A DNA stretch of 64,000 nt from Bartonella ancashensis (lineage in GTDB: Bacteria > Pseudomonadota > Alphaproteobacteria > Rhizobiales > Rhizobiaceae). Shown here piece after piece: positions 1-11,936 of this stretch. Location of the stretch: the NCBI RefSeq assembly GCF_001281405.1, contig NZ_CP010401.1:582001-646000 (forward strand), written 5' to 3'. The notes below the pieces were generated by a model. That model ran no database searches and was not told the origin of the DNA. It saw only the letters and a program-made list of their open reading frames with translations. The position numbers and the translations under genes are program-made. Within the stretch, counting starts at the first letter, position 1. Each line of letters begins with the position of its first letter.

Positions 1-3000
1 CAGCCAATGATTAACCATGATATCAAAGGAGGAATCAGGTGTTTTGACTTGTAGAGGAGAAACAAAATCATTCCATTGCTGTTTTTGTTGTGTGAGAATA
101 ACTTCAAAACTATCTTTACTTATTTGGCTTAACAATTTTTGAGATTCTTGCATATTTTCGGTGCTGCCAAGATAGAAGATTATTTCCTTTGTTTGGTTTG
201 GAAGTAAGTCGATGTCGTATGCAAGAGCTGAACAGGGATCGCAACCTGCTTCAATTGTATTTGAAAGCGCTTCTGCTTTACGGATGGCGCATGGATGTTG
301 AATTGTTCCCGTTGCTCCGATGAATTCTGCACGATCAGTGGTAAAGCTTGTTGGTGGTTCGGAGGCTGATAAAAAAGTAACTTGTTGTGATTCTTCAATA
401 TGGTAAGGGTTCTGAATAAAATATGCCCCACATTTGGAATCATAATGAGGAATTATGAAAGGAGCGTATTTTGTACGAGCATTACCTAAAACCCATTCAA
501 CATAGTTATAAAGTCGTAAATTACGTGTTTTTTTACTTTCATTTTTTATGATAAGACGGGAGAGACGAACAGGTTTTTCGCAGTCAACAGTGTGAGTGAG
601 TTCTAGAGAGATACCTGAGTGAGTGGACTTAAAAGTTGAAAATCCAAAACCATGGCAAGTTTCATAAATAGCATCATCATCGCACTCAACAGCAGAGACT
701 GGTGAGAAACATTTTAGAGATACACGGTCAACAAGATAAAGGGCCTCTCCTGGACGGTTAGAGACGGGGTCGTTCGTCCAGGGGGTAATTTGATAATCAC
801 GACTATTATTTGCCCAGGTAAAAATTGCTCCTTCGGCTGAGACATGAAAACCAAAATTGTGATTTGCAATAACATTAATCCATGGTTGAGGTGTTGTAGT
901 GCTACCTTTAAGATGCGTTACATAATAGTTGTTAGAATCAAAACCACCGTAACCATTCCAGTGTTTTAGATCTTTTTCATCTATCAGAGAGTGCAGAGAT
1001 TTTTGTTTTTCGATAAGATAAACAGAATCAACATGATTATTTCTAATTAGTTCTTCTTTATACTTTCCTGTTTCTTGTTTTTTGTCACTAAAAGGATGTT
1101 TTAATTTTTTATTTTTGCTATGAGAAATTTGGTCAAAATTGATGTTTTCCAAATGTTTAAGTTGTTCAGATAAAGACCCATTGTGAGCGTAAAGAATGAT
1201 ACGTGCTGATGCAAGAAGCGTTTTAAAACTTTGCTCACTCATTTGATCGCGTTGAAGAGTAAAGATATGCGGTTTGTCGTTTGTTTCTTTAGAGGAGGAG
1301 TGACAAGAACGTCTACATGCCCATTCAATTGCACGCTGAGTATTTTGTATATAGGAAAGTGCGTGTTCATTCAGAATAACAAGATCAACGATTAGTCCGC
1401 GCGTACGCCAATATTCATGAGCTTTTAATAGTTCATGTAGTACGTTTATATCGGCTTCATTATTTAATCTGAGGAGACAGATAGGATAGTCTCCAGAGAT
1501 AGACATCGGCCAGAGATCAGATTGCTTTCCAAGGGTATTTTTTAGTATTGTGTAGGGAAGACGCCATGTTCGCTCAGGATAGATGAGTGGTGTTGCGTAT
1601 TTTTGGTAAATAGTGGCTTCTCTGGGATTGATGTTGTTTTGGTGTAATAAGATGCGTGAATGCATCCACGTCATTGAAAATTCTTGTTGAAACATATTAG
1701 GTTGCTGATAATGTTCAATATAGCTATGCAGTGCTTCTTTCGAGTGAGCGGCAGATGTCCAAAAGGTTAGTTCTACTGTTTGATGAGCTGGAATTTTTGC
1801 ATAACAGCGGATAGAGATTATAGGGTCTAGGACATAACCTTGGCTATTTTTAAAGTAAGAATGTTGATCAAACGCAGCAGGCCGATAAATAGATCGACCA
1901 CGACCTATGAAAAGACGACGATCCGTTTCAGCTTCTGCTTTTTGGATGATCCCCATCGTGTCTGTAACGAAATGAGCAATATGTATACGAGGATCACGAG
2001 GATCACGTTTGCGTCTTTTGGCAAAAATTGTTTTACCTGAATCAGTAATCTCTGTTTCTATAAACATACGTGAAAAAACAGGATGAGCACAATCGGCGTC
2101 GGTTGTTGCGAGTGCTAATTCACCGTAAGAGGTTATTTCAATTAGGCGATCTCTGTTTGTCGTATTTGCAAGTTGTATACGCCGTCCTTCACCGTTACCG
2201 TTGGATGCAACAATACACTCGAGAGTTGATTTTATACCATCAACAATTTTTGTGTATTCGGCTTTTTCTTCTGTGAAAACGGCGGTTGTTTTTTCTTCAA
2301 TAATGCGTGTTGGTTCATAAGTAGCTGACCACCAATGTCCATTGTGGCTATCACGCAAGAAAAATAAAATACCCTGTTGGTCTTCTGCAATATCAGGTAT
2401 GAAGCGTGTGATAGCATAATCATGCCAACGACTATAACCAGAGCCATTAGCTGTCAGCATTACGGAATAAAAGCCATTTGATAATAGTGCAGTTGCACGG
2501 GGATTTAGTGGAGGATTGGTGATAATGCGTACAGGTGCGTTGTCGAATCCTCCAGAGTTATTGCACATGGGATTATCCATCTTTGCATGAAGGATGGGAA
2601 TTTGGTTTGGTATTTTTTCTTGCAATAATAATTGTGCAGCTTGAATAGTTGGATCTTTGTGAAAACGGTTTTGCATCCGTCTTTCAAAAATAATGTTGCT
2701 GATAGCAAGAATGGACATACCATGATGGTGTGCATAATAATTTCGGACGACAGCATATTTTTCCCCTTCTGGTACGCGTGAAGGTGTAAAATCAATAGCG
2801 TCATAATAACCGTAAGTCCCCAAAGCTCCAAGTTCGCGCAAGTTTTTTAGATTAATTACAGCGTGAGATGGCATATATTGCGCAGCTAAAAGGCTAGCAT
2901 AAGGGGCAACGACGGCGTTGCGTGATAAACCACGTTGAAGTCCAAGATGTGGAACACCAATATTAGAATATTGGTAATTCATTAAGTGATCGCGGGCATT

Positions 3001-6000
3001 GAATGCAGCCTCTGAAACACCCCACGGTAATTTACGTTTATATGCATATTGAATTTGATAGCGAATGATTAATCTATTTGTCCGATCAAGTATGGATCCT
3101 AAAGGTTCGTGCATAACAAGAGATGGCATAAGGTATTCAAACATGGAGCCCGACCACGATAGTAGTGCTCCTTGCCAGCCAATTGGGATGAGTAGGCGGC
3201 CAAGATGAAACCAATGTTTAAATTTGATATCTCCCTTGGCAATAGCAAAAAGACTCGCGAGGCGTGCTTCTGAAGCTAGGAGATCATAGCAGCTTTCATC
3301 AAGCTGACCATCTTGGACACGATAGCCGATAGACAAGAGTTGCCGTTCAGGTTTTTCCAGAAAATCAAACTTCATATCAAAAGCTATTTGTCGTGCTTTT
3401 TCAGCTAAGGGGCTTAATTTTTTATGCAGTTGTTTAAAATTATAGCTGTGAGTAGCATCATGACTGTGAATTTCACAAGTTCTAACAAGACGTTGGGCCC
3501 AAGATAATGTACGAGCAGAGTCCACTGTTTGAACTATTTGGTCAAGTTGATTCACTAGATGCCAAATATTTTGGGCTGCAGGTAAAAGGTCAAGTATATG
3601 GTGAGTGGCTACTTCGGATTGATTTACAAGAGTCCTGATAGCATCATGAAAATGAAGTATGCATTCCTCGGCTTGTGAGCGTAGGAGAGGTGAGATATCC
3701 TGGCGGTTTGAGATCTCTTTTAAAGTTTCTTCGAGGATAGCATTAGTATCCAGTATGCCTGATAAATTACTTTTTATTACAAGATTAGGACTTTCAGACC
3801 ATTCTTTTAAAGCTGAGGAAAGTGTCACTAAATGACCGGCAAGGTTACCTGAATCAACCGTTGAAACGTAAGTTGGTAAAAGAGGTTTGAGCGTATCTGT
3901 TTCATACCAGTTATAGAGGTGGCCACAGAATTTTTCCATTTTTTCAATAGTCTGAAGTGTACATTCAATACGTTCGATGGTTTCTTCAAGACCAATCCAA
4001 CCAAAATCGCGTGCAGCAACAACGGAAAGAAGGTAAACTCCAATGTTAGTAGGGGATGTTCGCTGGGCGAGCTGGGGTTCTGGGTCTTCTTGAAAATTAT
4101 CAGGAGGTAAATGGTTGTTTTGTATATTAACAAAAGTTTCGTAATAAAGCCAGGTTCTTCGTCCAATGCGTCGTAAAGTTTCTTTATCGTCTGGAGAGAT
4201 TTCTAGAAAATCCTGAAATGTCTTTGGCTGACTTACAATCCATGCAATTAATGGTGAAAGGAACCACGATAATCCGAAGGGAAAAGAAATAAAAACTGCT
4301 GGATGGTTAAAAAACAGAGGTAACATTATAGCAAAAAGGCCAATTAATGATGCCGGCCACATCGTTAGGACATAAAATTTTAAACTATTCGGGGTTGACT
4401 GTGTTGCAGCTGAAGTTTTCCACTCGAGAAGGTGGTGTTTTGAAATGAGCATGCGGTACAGTGTGCGAATGATCGCATCTGTCATAAAACAAGCAGAATA
4501 TGCAATGAAAGCGATTCTGAGAAATATATTTGTCGTTGTGTGGATAATGTGGTTTATGATGAATCGAATATGTCCACGCATGGAATATTCAATATCAGGA
4601 GGTATGAATGACTGAAATATCCCTAAAATTGGGGTTATAAATAGACTAAGTAATAAGAATATTTGCCAAATAGTTGCTGCCTTTAATGGTAAAATAGACC
4701 ACCCCATGATGGCTGCAATCAGCCACATCAGTGGTGTAAGGGAGCGGCGCAGATTATCTTGCATTTTCCAGCGGGTGATGAGACTGATTTGATGGCGTTT
4801 AAAAAGGTAAGGTAGCAATTGCCAATCACCGCGAGTCCAACGATGATGACGGGCAACGTCAATATTATAGGCAGTAGGGTAATCTTCGATAACCTCCACG
4901 TCACTTACGAGCGCGGTTCGTGCATAACCACCTTCTAAAAGATCATGACTAAGAACAGAATTTTCCTTTATTTTTCCGTTAAGTGCTTGCTCAAATGTGT
5001 CAATGTTATAAAGACCTTTTCCTGTGAAGGTGCCTTCTTCTAAGATATCTTGGTAGGTTTCAGATACAGCAAAAACGTAAGGATCGATACCACGGTTAGT
5101 AGAAAAAACACGCTGTAGGATAGATGTTTTATTTTCTGTTGTAAGAGAAGGGGTAATACGGGGTTGTAATATACCATAGCCTTTTGTAATCTGCCCGTTT
5201 TGGGGATTTAAAACAGGATGATTGAGTGGATGGTTAAGTTTTCCAACTAATTTTGAAACACTCTCGGGAGTGAGACGTGTATCTGCATCTACTGTCATAA
5301 CAAAGCGACAGTCCATAGGTATACGAGAATCTGGGGCGTAAAAACTGGTATTTTTATTTCCTCGTAATAAAAGATTGAGCTCGTGAAGCTTACCTCGTTT
5401 ACGTTCCCATCCCATCCAGCATTTTTCACTATTATTATAAAGGCGTTTGCGATGTAAAAGGAAAAATAGAGGGATGTCATTTTGACAGTAACGGTCATTG
5501 AGTTTTGCAATGCAATTTTGCGCGTAATTGAAAAGGTCAAGATCTTCTTGAGTTTCTTCTGATTGAGAATCTATCCAATCTGTGATGAGCGCAAAATGAA
5601 TAGCTCCCTGTGCATTGGAAAGATAATGTACTTCAAGGTTACGTACTTGTTGATCAACATCACTATGCGACGTAATTAAAGTAGGAACAACGACCATTGT
5701 ACGCGCACTTTGAGGAATGCCTTTCTTATAATCATATCCAATAAGTTTATTTGGTGGAATAAGCCACGAAACAACAGTGTTAAAAAAGGAAAAAGAAGCC
5801 TCCATAGTGGGAAAGAATGCCAGTATGGTGAATAAAAGAACCATGAATGATGTTAGGCCAAATGTTTGTAAAACAGTGTGGACCATAAATAAAATAATGG
5901 ATGTTAGCAGGGTGATAGGGAGCGCAATGGTTCCTATTTTTAAACGACGATAAGAACGCATCCATTTTGTAAAAAGGGATGGGGTGTATCCGCAGGCTTT

Positions 6001-7181
6001 TTCAAAAATGCAACGGCCTTCGTCAATAAGATACCATCCAATAGAATGGTTTTTTTCAACGGAAGAATTACTCATATGGAGTGAATCTCTAAAGGAAGTT
6101 TTCACCATTTCTATAGCTTTATGTGTTACTTCCAGTTCACTCAAAGGTGAGTGGTATGCGATCTTTTCAATTATTTGTCGATATGTGTTACGTGAATGAG
6201 AATCAAGTTCAGAAAAATCACTATTTTCACGTAGAATAAAATCTACAAAACTGACAGTTTCAAACCATGCTGTCCAATCCATATCATCAATGATTTTAAG
6301 AGAACGAATAATATTACCCATGGTTATACTATCTGTTACTTGATGAGTGGACTCATTAAGAGTTGCTAATTCTGGATTACTGTTGTGGCGATCTAGATGT
6401 TTCTTCAGCCATTGCAACGCTGTTGTTGAATCAATTAGTGCATCATCTAATCGATAAAATAAATGAGCTAAAAAGGTTGGATCAGAAGTCAGTGGCTCAT
6501 AGGAAGTTAACAGAATGTGTAATTGAGATTCATTTTTTGTCAAAGCGATTTTGTCTGCTGCTTGATTGGCATAATGACGTGTTTGTCGTGTTTTATCTAT
6601 ACGCAATGAAAGACGACAGATATTTTCGATCAAGATTATTCTAATAACAGAGGGGAGTGCCCACAATTCGCAAATTTTGAGGGGACAAACTTTCTGAAAG
6701 CCATTAACTAAGGCTGTGAGTGTTTCTTGTGAGACAACACTATCTGTGTGGGCGATATAAAGCCACGCTAATGCGAAGATACGTGGCATTTCTATTTTTT
6801 TTTCGTAAAGGGGAAGCCGTTTTATAAATGATTTTGGGAAGCTACGACGAAGTTGTTGTATTGTGCGGTCAATAGTATAATGATTGTCAATAAGCCATTG
6901 AGCAGAGGGAGTGATGGTTTCGTTGTTTCTTGCAGCAGCATCATTGATGTGGAAAGTATGAAGAATCAGTTTTGCATTTTTGGCTAATTGTTTGTGGAAG
7001 TCATTTTTAAGTTCATATTCAGGAAATAAATTTTTTTTCCAGATGCTAAATCATAACCCAATTTGTAAAAATCTTCTTGTGATTGGTAAGAAGAACGAAT
7101 GGGAAAGGCAGTTTTAGGAAGAGAACGAACTTTCGGTTTGGGGGAAAGAAACTTCTTCATGTAAAATTTTAAGGGTACCAT
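1..7181 (-). CDS. ndvB: Cyclic beta-1,2-glucan synthase (NdvB/ChvB/Cgs), 3' end beyond window, frameshifted near 5' end
   Basis: Inner-membrane enzyme that builds, elongates and cyclises periplasmic beta-1,2-glucan from UDP-glucose. From about 7038 down to 1 the minus strand reads as one unbroken frame of roughly 2,340 codons with no stop. Seen in order (residues approximate, frame corrected): first membrane segments ~415-465; a GT84 glycosyltransferase core with DADTRL near 630 and RHHRWTRGDW near 775; more membrane helices ~830-980; a glycoamylase-like region ~1340-1595 (SGSMFEYLMPSLVMHEP, HHHGMS); and the start of the C-terminal GH94-like phosphorylase region, ending at MVNHWL at the window edge. 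Family members are about 2,800 residues, so about 450 are outside. The first 46 codons, from ATG 7181, are in another frame: an 8-A tract (7031-7038) breaks the frame and gives a stop near 6984. Nine A would restore it. The first ATG of the long frame is at 6789, far inside the protein. The gene may be broken, recoded or mis-sequenced. Confidence 0.9.
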
Positions 7182-7347
7182 AATACTCTATTTTCACTTA
7201 AAAGATGCATTTTTATAGGGTAAGTCGTTATACCACTTTGTCTGAAATGCGAACAGAGTGTAGAAAAAATGAGTTTTCCATTTTGGGGCATTGAGATGAT
7301 TTTACTTGCTAACTGAAATAGTTAGACGATACGTTAATCGATGAACA

Positions 7348-7378
7348 AAAAACCGCTCAAAGAGAAAGAGCGGTTTTT
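7348..7378 (-). terminator. Rho-independent terminator of rpsA (bidirectional)
   Basis: Perfect stem ACCGCTC / GAGCGGT flanked by A and T runs, with a 9-base loop, about 20 bases beyond the rpsA stop. The flanking runs make it work on either strand. It separates rpsA from the glucan synthase gene, which needs its own promoter in 7182-7347. Confidence 0.85.
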
Positions 7379-7398
7379 ATTTTTTGTTTTTTTGATAA

Positions 7399-9099
7399 TT
7401 AATCTTGTTCTTGTTTTTTCAAAGCTGCTCCAAGAATTTCACCAAGGGAAGCTCCTGAATCTGCTGAACCATACTGAGCCACAGCTTCCTTTTCTTCTGC
7501 AATTTCTAAAGCTTTAATAGAGATTGAGATTTTGCGTGTCTTTTTATCAAACGCAGTAATACGAGCATCAACTTTCTGCCCTATAGAGAAACGTTCAGTA
7601 CGTTGCTCATCCCTATCACGTGCTAAATCAGCTCGACGGATAATTGTTTCAAGATTATGATCAATTAATTTTACATTAAGGTTATTGTCATTAATTCCAA
7701 TAACTTCACAAGTAACAATAGCACCCTTGCGCAACTCACCTGAAGCAGCTGCTTCCCCTACTTTATCAGAATGAAGTTGCTTAATTCCCAAAGAGATACG
7801 TTCTTTCTCAATGTCAACGTCAAGAACAACGGCTTTAACAATATCACCCTTATTATAAGTATCAATGACCTGCTCTCCAGGGCGATTCCAATCAAGATCG
7901 GAGAGATGGATCATACCATCAACATCACCTTCAAGCCCTACGAAGAGGCCAAATTCTGTTTTATTTTTAACTTCTCCTTCAATTTGAGAATTGACAGGGA
8001 ATTTCTTAGAGAAAGCAACCCACGGATTTTCAGATATCTGTTTTAAGCCTAAGGAAATACGTCGTTTAGAAGAATCAATTTCAAGTACAACAACCTCAAC
8101 TTCTTGGGATGTAGAAAGAATCTTCCCAGGATGAACATTCTTCTTTGTCCAGCTCATTTCAGAAATGTGGATTAACCCTTCTATACCGGGCTCAATTTCA
8201 ACAAAACAACCATAATCTGTGATGTTAGTAACAGCACCTGTAATTTTTTTGCCAATAGGATATTTTTCACTAATGCTATCCCAGGGATCCTTTTCAAGTT
8301 GTTTCATTCCCAGTGAGATACGATGTGTATCTTGGTTGATACGAATAATCTGAACTTTGATCGTTTGGCCAATTGTGAGGAGCTCGGAGGGGTGGTTAAC
8401 ACGTCTCCATGCCATATCTGTAACATGTAAGAGACCGTCAATGCCACCAAGATCAATGAAAGCACCATAATCAGTGATATTTTTAACTACACCTTCAACA
8501 ATTTGGGTTTCTTCAAGATTTTGAACAATTTCTGATCGTTGCTCAGCTCGGCTTTCTTCTAAAACAGTACGACGCGAAACAACAATATTACCGCGACGGC
8601 GATCCATTTTCAAAATTTCAAAAGATTGTGTATTGTGCATTAAAGGGGTAACATCACGAATAGGACGGATGTCAACTTGGCTGCGTGGTAAAAAGGCAAT
8701 AGCACCATCAAGATTTACAGTAAAACCACCTTTTACTTGGCTAAAGATGATTCCATCTACACGTGCACTTGCGTTGAATTTTTCTTCGAGACGGGTCCAG
8801 CTTTCTTCGCGGCGTGCTTTTTCACGTGACAAAACCGCTTCACCCATCGCATTCTCAATGCGTTCGATGTAAACTTCAACCTCATCACCGGCTTGCAGTG
8901 AGTCACCTTTACCTTTGCTTCCAAATTCTTTTAGAGGTACACGTCCTTCGACCTTAAGGCCAGCGTCGATTATGGCCACATCTTTTTCAATTGCAATAAT
9001 TCGACCTTTAACAACAGATCCTTCATTGAGGTCGTTGGTTTGGAAAGATTCCATTAAAAGGGCTTCAAAATCCGCTTTTGTAGGATTATATTGTGACAT
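7399..9099 (-). CDS. rpsA: 30S ribosomal protein S1
   Basis: S1 binds mRNA on the 30S subunit and helps initiate on leaders with weak Shine-Dalgarno sequences. The 566-residue protein has the usual six S1 (OB-fold) repeats, at roughly 25-90, 110-176, 197-265, 282-352, 369-439 and 456-521. Repeats 3 to 5 are the clearest, with VKNITDYGAFIDLGGIDGLL and its equivalents. Length is normal for Alphaproteobacteria. The start is set by AGGAG six bases before the ATG. It lies downstream of cmk (147-base gap), the standard cmk-rpsA order, and ends at a clear terminator. Nothing is odd in the sequence. Confidence 0.98.
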   Translation of the reverse strand: MSQYNPTKADFEALLMESFQTNDLNEGSVVKGRIIAIEKDVAIIDAGLKVEGRVPLKEFGSKGKGDSLQAGDEVEVYIERIENAMGEAVLSREKARREESWTRLEEKFNASARVDGIIFSQVKGGFTVNLDGAIAFLPRSQVDIRPIRDVTPLMHNTQSFEILKMDRRRGNIVVSRRTVLEESRAEQRSEIVQNLEETQIVEGVVKNITDYGAFIDLGGIDGLLHVTDMAWRRVNHPSELLTIGQTIKVQIIRINQDTHRISLGMKQLEKDPWDSISEKYPIGKKITGAVTNITDYGCFVEIEPGIEGLIHISEMSWTKKNVHPGKILSTSQEVEVVVLEIDSSKRRISLGLKQISENPWVAFSKKFPVNSQIEGEVKNKTEFGLFVGLEGDVDGMIHLSDLDWNRPGEQVIDTYNKGDIVKAVVLDVDIEKERISLGIKQLHSDKVGEAAASGELRKGAIVTCEVIGINDNNLNVKLIDHNLETIIRRADLARDRDEQRTERFSIGQKVDARITAFDKKTRKISISIKALEIAEEKEAVAQYGSADSGASLGEILGAALKKQEQD

Positions 9100-9246
9100 A
9101 GGAACTCCTGAATATACGCCTTTATCGTGAAAAGGTATGAGCGCGGGGTTAGTGTTGACTATAAGGAGATTTCACAATCCTATCTTCCATAAAGAAAAGA
9201 GATTAGCGCCATCTTGGAAATCACCTCAATGATTCTGTTTGACTGT

Positions 9247-9882
9247 CTAGGTTTTTATGAAAGGATCAATAAAATCACAAGCAGCTGCAAACACTTCTTC
9301 TATACTCAATTCCGATGTGTCAAGCAAGTGCGCGTTTTGTGCTGGTTTTAGAGGGTTTTTTTTCCGGGTTATGTCGCGTTCGTCACGCTGTTTCAAGTCT
9401 GCAAGAATCTTATTGTAATCTGCTTGCATCCCTTTTTTCAGAATTTCTTGATAACGACGTTTTGCACGTATTTGAATATCGGCTGTGACGTAGAGTTTTA
9501 CATCTGCATCAGGAAAAACAACAGTACCAGTGTCACGTCCATCAAGTACACTTCTAGGGAATTTTTGAGAGAAGTGACGTTGTTTCATGGTAAGAATATC
9601 ACGTACGGCTGGTATAACCGCTATTTTTGAAGCTGCTTTGCCAATTTCATGATCACTGAGAAGGGTTGGATTTAAGGTATTTAAATCAAGATCTCTAGCA
9701 TATGTGATAGCATTTTCTTCGTCATCGCAGGATAATCCCTTTTGTAGGAGTGCATGGGCAATGCTGCGGTAAGTAAGACCGGTATCTAAGTAATGTAGGT
9801 GATAATGAGCAGCGATTTTGCGTGCTAATGTGCCTTTGCCAGAAGCTGCTGGGCCATCGATTGCTACAATAAAAGGTTTCAA
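9247..9882 (-). CDS. cmk: Cytidylate kinase
   Basis: Phosphorylates CMP and dCMP with ATP in pyrimidine nucleotide metabolism. Seen: P-loop [10 protein letters not shown] close to the N-terminus, the DTGLTYR substrate region, [13 protein letters not shown] and a C-terminal [13 protein letters not shown] lid motif, all typical of bacterial Cmk. I place the start at a TTG (9882): GGAGG lies 6 to 9 bases before the paired TTG codons at 9885 and 9882, and the protein then starts [11 protein letters not shown] as in the family, giving 211 residues. An in-frame ATG at 9957 would add 25 residues unlike the family. Upstream is the aroA fossil, its former operon partner, so cmk may now be transcribed from a promoter inside decayed sequence. 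Confidence 0.95.
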   Translation of the reverse strand: MKPFIVAIDGPAASGKGTLARKIAAHYHLHYLDTGLTYRSIAHALLQKGLSCDDEENAITYARDLDLNTLNPTLLSDHEIGKAASKIAVIPAVRDILTMKQRHFSQKFPRSVLDGRDTGTVVFPDADVKLYVTADIQIRAKRRYQEILKKGMQADYNKILADLKQRDERDITRKKNPLKPAQNAHLLDTSELSIEEVFAAACDFIDPFIKT

Positions 9883-9964
9883 CAAATTTGGCCTCCAGGT
9901 TTGTTGATTAAGGGGATTAGTTTTAGAAATTGGCACAGATCGTTCGCTAATTGCCAATAACGGA

Positions 9965-11320
9965 AGATCTTCCTGAAATGAGCTCGAAGGTTAAGAAAGC
10001 ATATCACAATGCAACGGTCAAGATATGTTGAACATATCCATCTCTTAGGCTTTAGATAAATTTTGTCTATCAGTAGTAAAAAAAATAGGACTTTTTGCAA
10101 ATCCGATAAGGTTAATTTTTGATCTTTTAACAAAAGCAGAAAGTCGATCAGACTTTTTACCGTATGGCTGCTTGATTCTTAAAATAATTGTTTTTTAGCA
10201 AAAGTTGTCACTACCGCTAAAATGGCACATTCGCCAATCATTTGTAAGGTACATTCTTAGGTATAGTGATGCCCTTTGATATTTGGTGATTAGACACGAA
10301 AATAAGAATTGTTTCGTCGATATTTAGAAAATCAATGTTGGGTTCTATTTTCTGGAGTATTTGGATAAAATTTATTCTGGAATTACGAACAAACATATTT
10401 TTGAAGTTACATGAGCATTCTAAATGAAAAAAAGCTGCAGCAGATGGAAAAGTAGATCCTTTTAGATATGGTAATTTATCCAGAAGCATAATGATTGATC
10501 GTGCAAATGAATAAAATATATGCTTTATTTGTCTTGGTATCACGTCAGACATAAAACATTCTTAATGTGCTTTTTGGGGGATTTTGAATCAAACATTAGC
10601 GTAATGATTGTTGATATATCAGTAGTGTGAAAATCAGGATGTGAAAACTAGCAGGAAGAATCGCTGATTTAAATTTTCAAGAAATTAAAAATATACGAAA
10701 ATAGAATCGGATTGGCGTTTTCGTGACCATAGACAATTGAAGTGGATAATTTTTCAATTTTATTGATTTCTGTTAAACACAGCGAAGCAATGATATGCTT
10801 TGACTAGGCGGAAGAAATATCACTTATAAAAAGTTTTTATGCAGTAAAAGCTAGTTACACCTATGATGAATATATGCATCTATTTTAGAATTACCAAAAT
10901 TCAAAGTTGTCTATACTTATTGTAACAGATAGTTATTGTCGGTTCTATGAGTAAGTCATATGCCTTTTGTGGGTATAAGCGCCCATAATTTACACAATAA
11001 AAGTCATATACAAAACATCGTTAATTGTAGAAATACGACTAATATGAGTTTCATCATTTGTAAATCTTAAATCTAATACAGAAGATTTAATGTGACATTG
11101 ATTCATCACTGAGAACTTTTGACTATCATAAAAATAGCTGATTTACGTTATTGTAGACACTACATTACGCGTAAAATCTGCATAATTCTTAACTCAATTT
11201 TATAAGACTTGAGAATTCTAAACATATTTTATGGTGAGAATTACAAGAAAATCCATGTGGAATAATACATTTGTCTTTGACAAATACACTATTTTTCGCT
11301 TAAGCACCATAAACATCATC
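9965..11320 (-). pseudogene. aroA: Decayed aroA (5-enolpyruvylshikimate-3-phosphate synthase)
   Basis: No long frame remains, but translating the minus strand piece by piece gives EPSP synthase motifs in the right order. About 10800: FISDISSA, for the family's FIGDASLS. About 10740-10600: KTPIRFYFRI then KFKSAILPASF, for PI.YRVPMASAQVKSAILLAGL. About 10470-10390: KGSTFPSAAAFF, for PGDPSSAAFPL. About 10380-10240: ILQKIEPNIDFLN and KGITIPKNVP, for ILQ.MGA.I.F.N and KG..VP..RAP. About 10165-10130: KKSDRLSAF, for VKESDRLSA. About 10027-9967: TYLDRCIVICFL, for THLDHRIAMSFL. Frameshifts and stops separate the pieces. Conserved catalytic positions are changed, for example E lost in KESDR and H lost in LDHR. 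The N-terminal part (11320-10870) aligns only weakly. Position between cmk and a divergent FYDLN-acid gene is the usual rhizobial place for aroA. Confidence 0.85.
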
Positions 11321-11358
11321 CTTTCAGTGAAACTATGCTAACCAAAGAGGCGCGATTC

Positions 11359-11736
11359 ATGGCAAAAAAGGAACTTGGAACCAAGCGTATTGACCCAGAA
11401 ACGGGGAAGAAATTTTATGATCTAGATCGTGACCCTATTGTGTCGCCTTATACGGGGATTTCTTATCCACGCTCTTACTTTGAAGTTGTGGCAGCTGAAG
11501 CGAATAACGAAGAGGAAGTTGATACCGAAGAGCTTGATGCAGCACTTGAGAAGTCTGACTTTATGTTACTTGAAGAGAGTGTCGATGATTCTAAAGGAAG
11601 TGATTTGCCTGATTTGGAGGATGATGAGGTGGATCTTGTGGATGATGATGCGTTTTTACCTCATGATGAAGATGATGAGAGTGATGACATGACCGGTATT
11701 CTTGGCAATGGTGTTTCCAATGATGATGAACTTTAA
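11359..11736 (+). CDS. FYDLN-acid domain protein (TIGR02300 family)
   Basis: Small acidic protein of unknown function, widespread in Alphaproteobacteria. The first 45 residues carry the family signature: LGTKRIDPETGKKFYDLDRDP then SPYTG and YPRSYFE. From about residue 58 to the end, aspartate and glutamate dominate (runs such as LEDDEVDLVDDDAF). ATG 11359 is chosen because AAGAGG lies 8 bases before it and the protein then starts MAKKELGTKR; an upstream ATG (11335) adds 8 residues and lacks this support. Final length is 125 residues. It is divergent from the aroA remnant, and tRNA-Ala follows on the same strand. The function is not known; a zinc-ribbon-like fold has been suggested for such short N-terminal domains, but I see no cysteine pairs here. 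Confidence 0.9.
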   Translation: MAKKELGTKRIDPETGKKFYDLDRDPIVSPYTGISYPRSYFEVVAAEANNEEEVDTEELDAALEKSDFMLLEESVDDSKGSDLPDLEDDEVDLVDDDAFLPHDEDDESDDMTGILGNGVSNDDEL

Positions 11737-11860
11737 AAAGGTTGAGAGGGTTTTCTTTCGTTGAATGTGAAATCTTCTTGATTTTGAAGTCTTATTATTT
11801 TGGTAATTTTGTTCGCTTTGGTATTATTCGTCTCATTTTTAGGTTGTGAGTCGTTTTTAT

Positions 11861-11936
<76 letters not shown>

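Noticed and set aside
5295..5540. Several 60 to 110 codon minus-strand frames across 1-7000 suggesting a cluster of small genes
   Set aside because: They are shadow frames of the single long glucan synthase frame, which is open throughout.
1..7000. Glucan synthase as a heavily decayed pseudogene
   Set aside because: Reading every in-frame codon on the minus strand from 7020 to 1 found no stop; only the one 5' frameshift exists.
9879..10133. 84-codon minus-strand frame taken as a gene
   Set aside because: Its readable part (TYLDRCIVICFL) is the C-terminal end of the aroA fossil, and it overlaps the start of cmk.
10238..10552. 104-codon minus-strand frame taken as a novel small gene
   Set aside because: It matches the middle of EPSP synthase with lost key residues, so it is a pseudogene piece.
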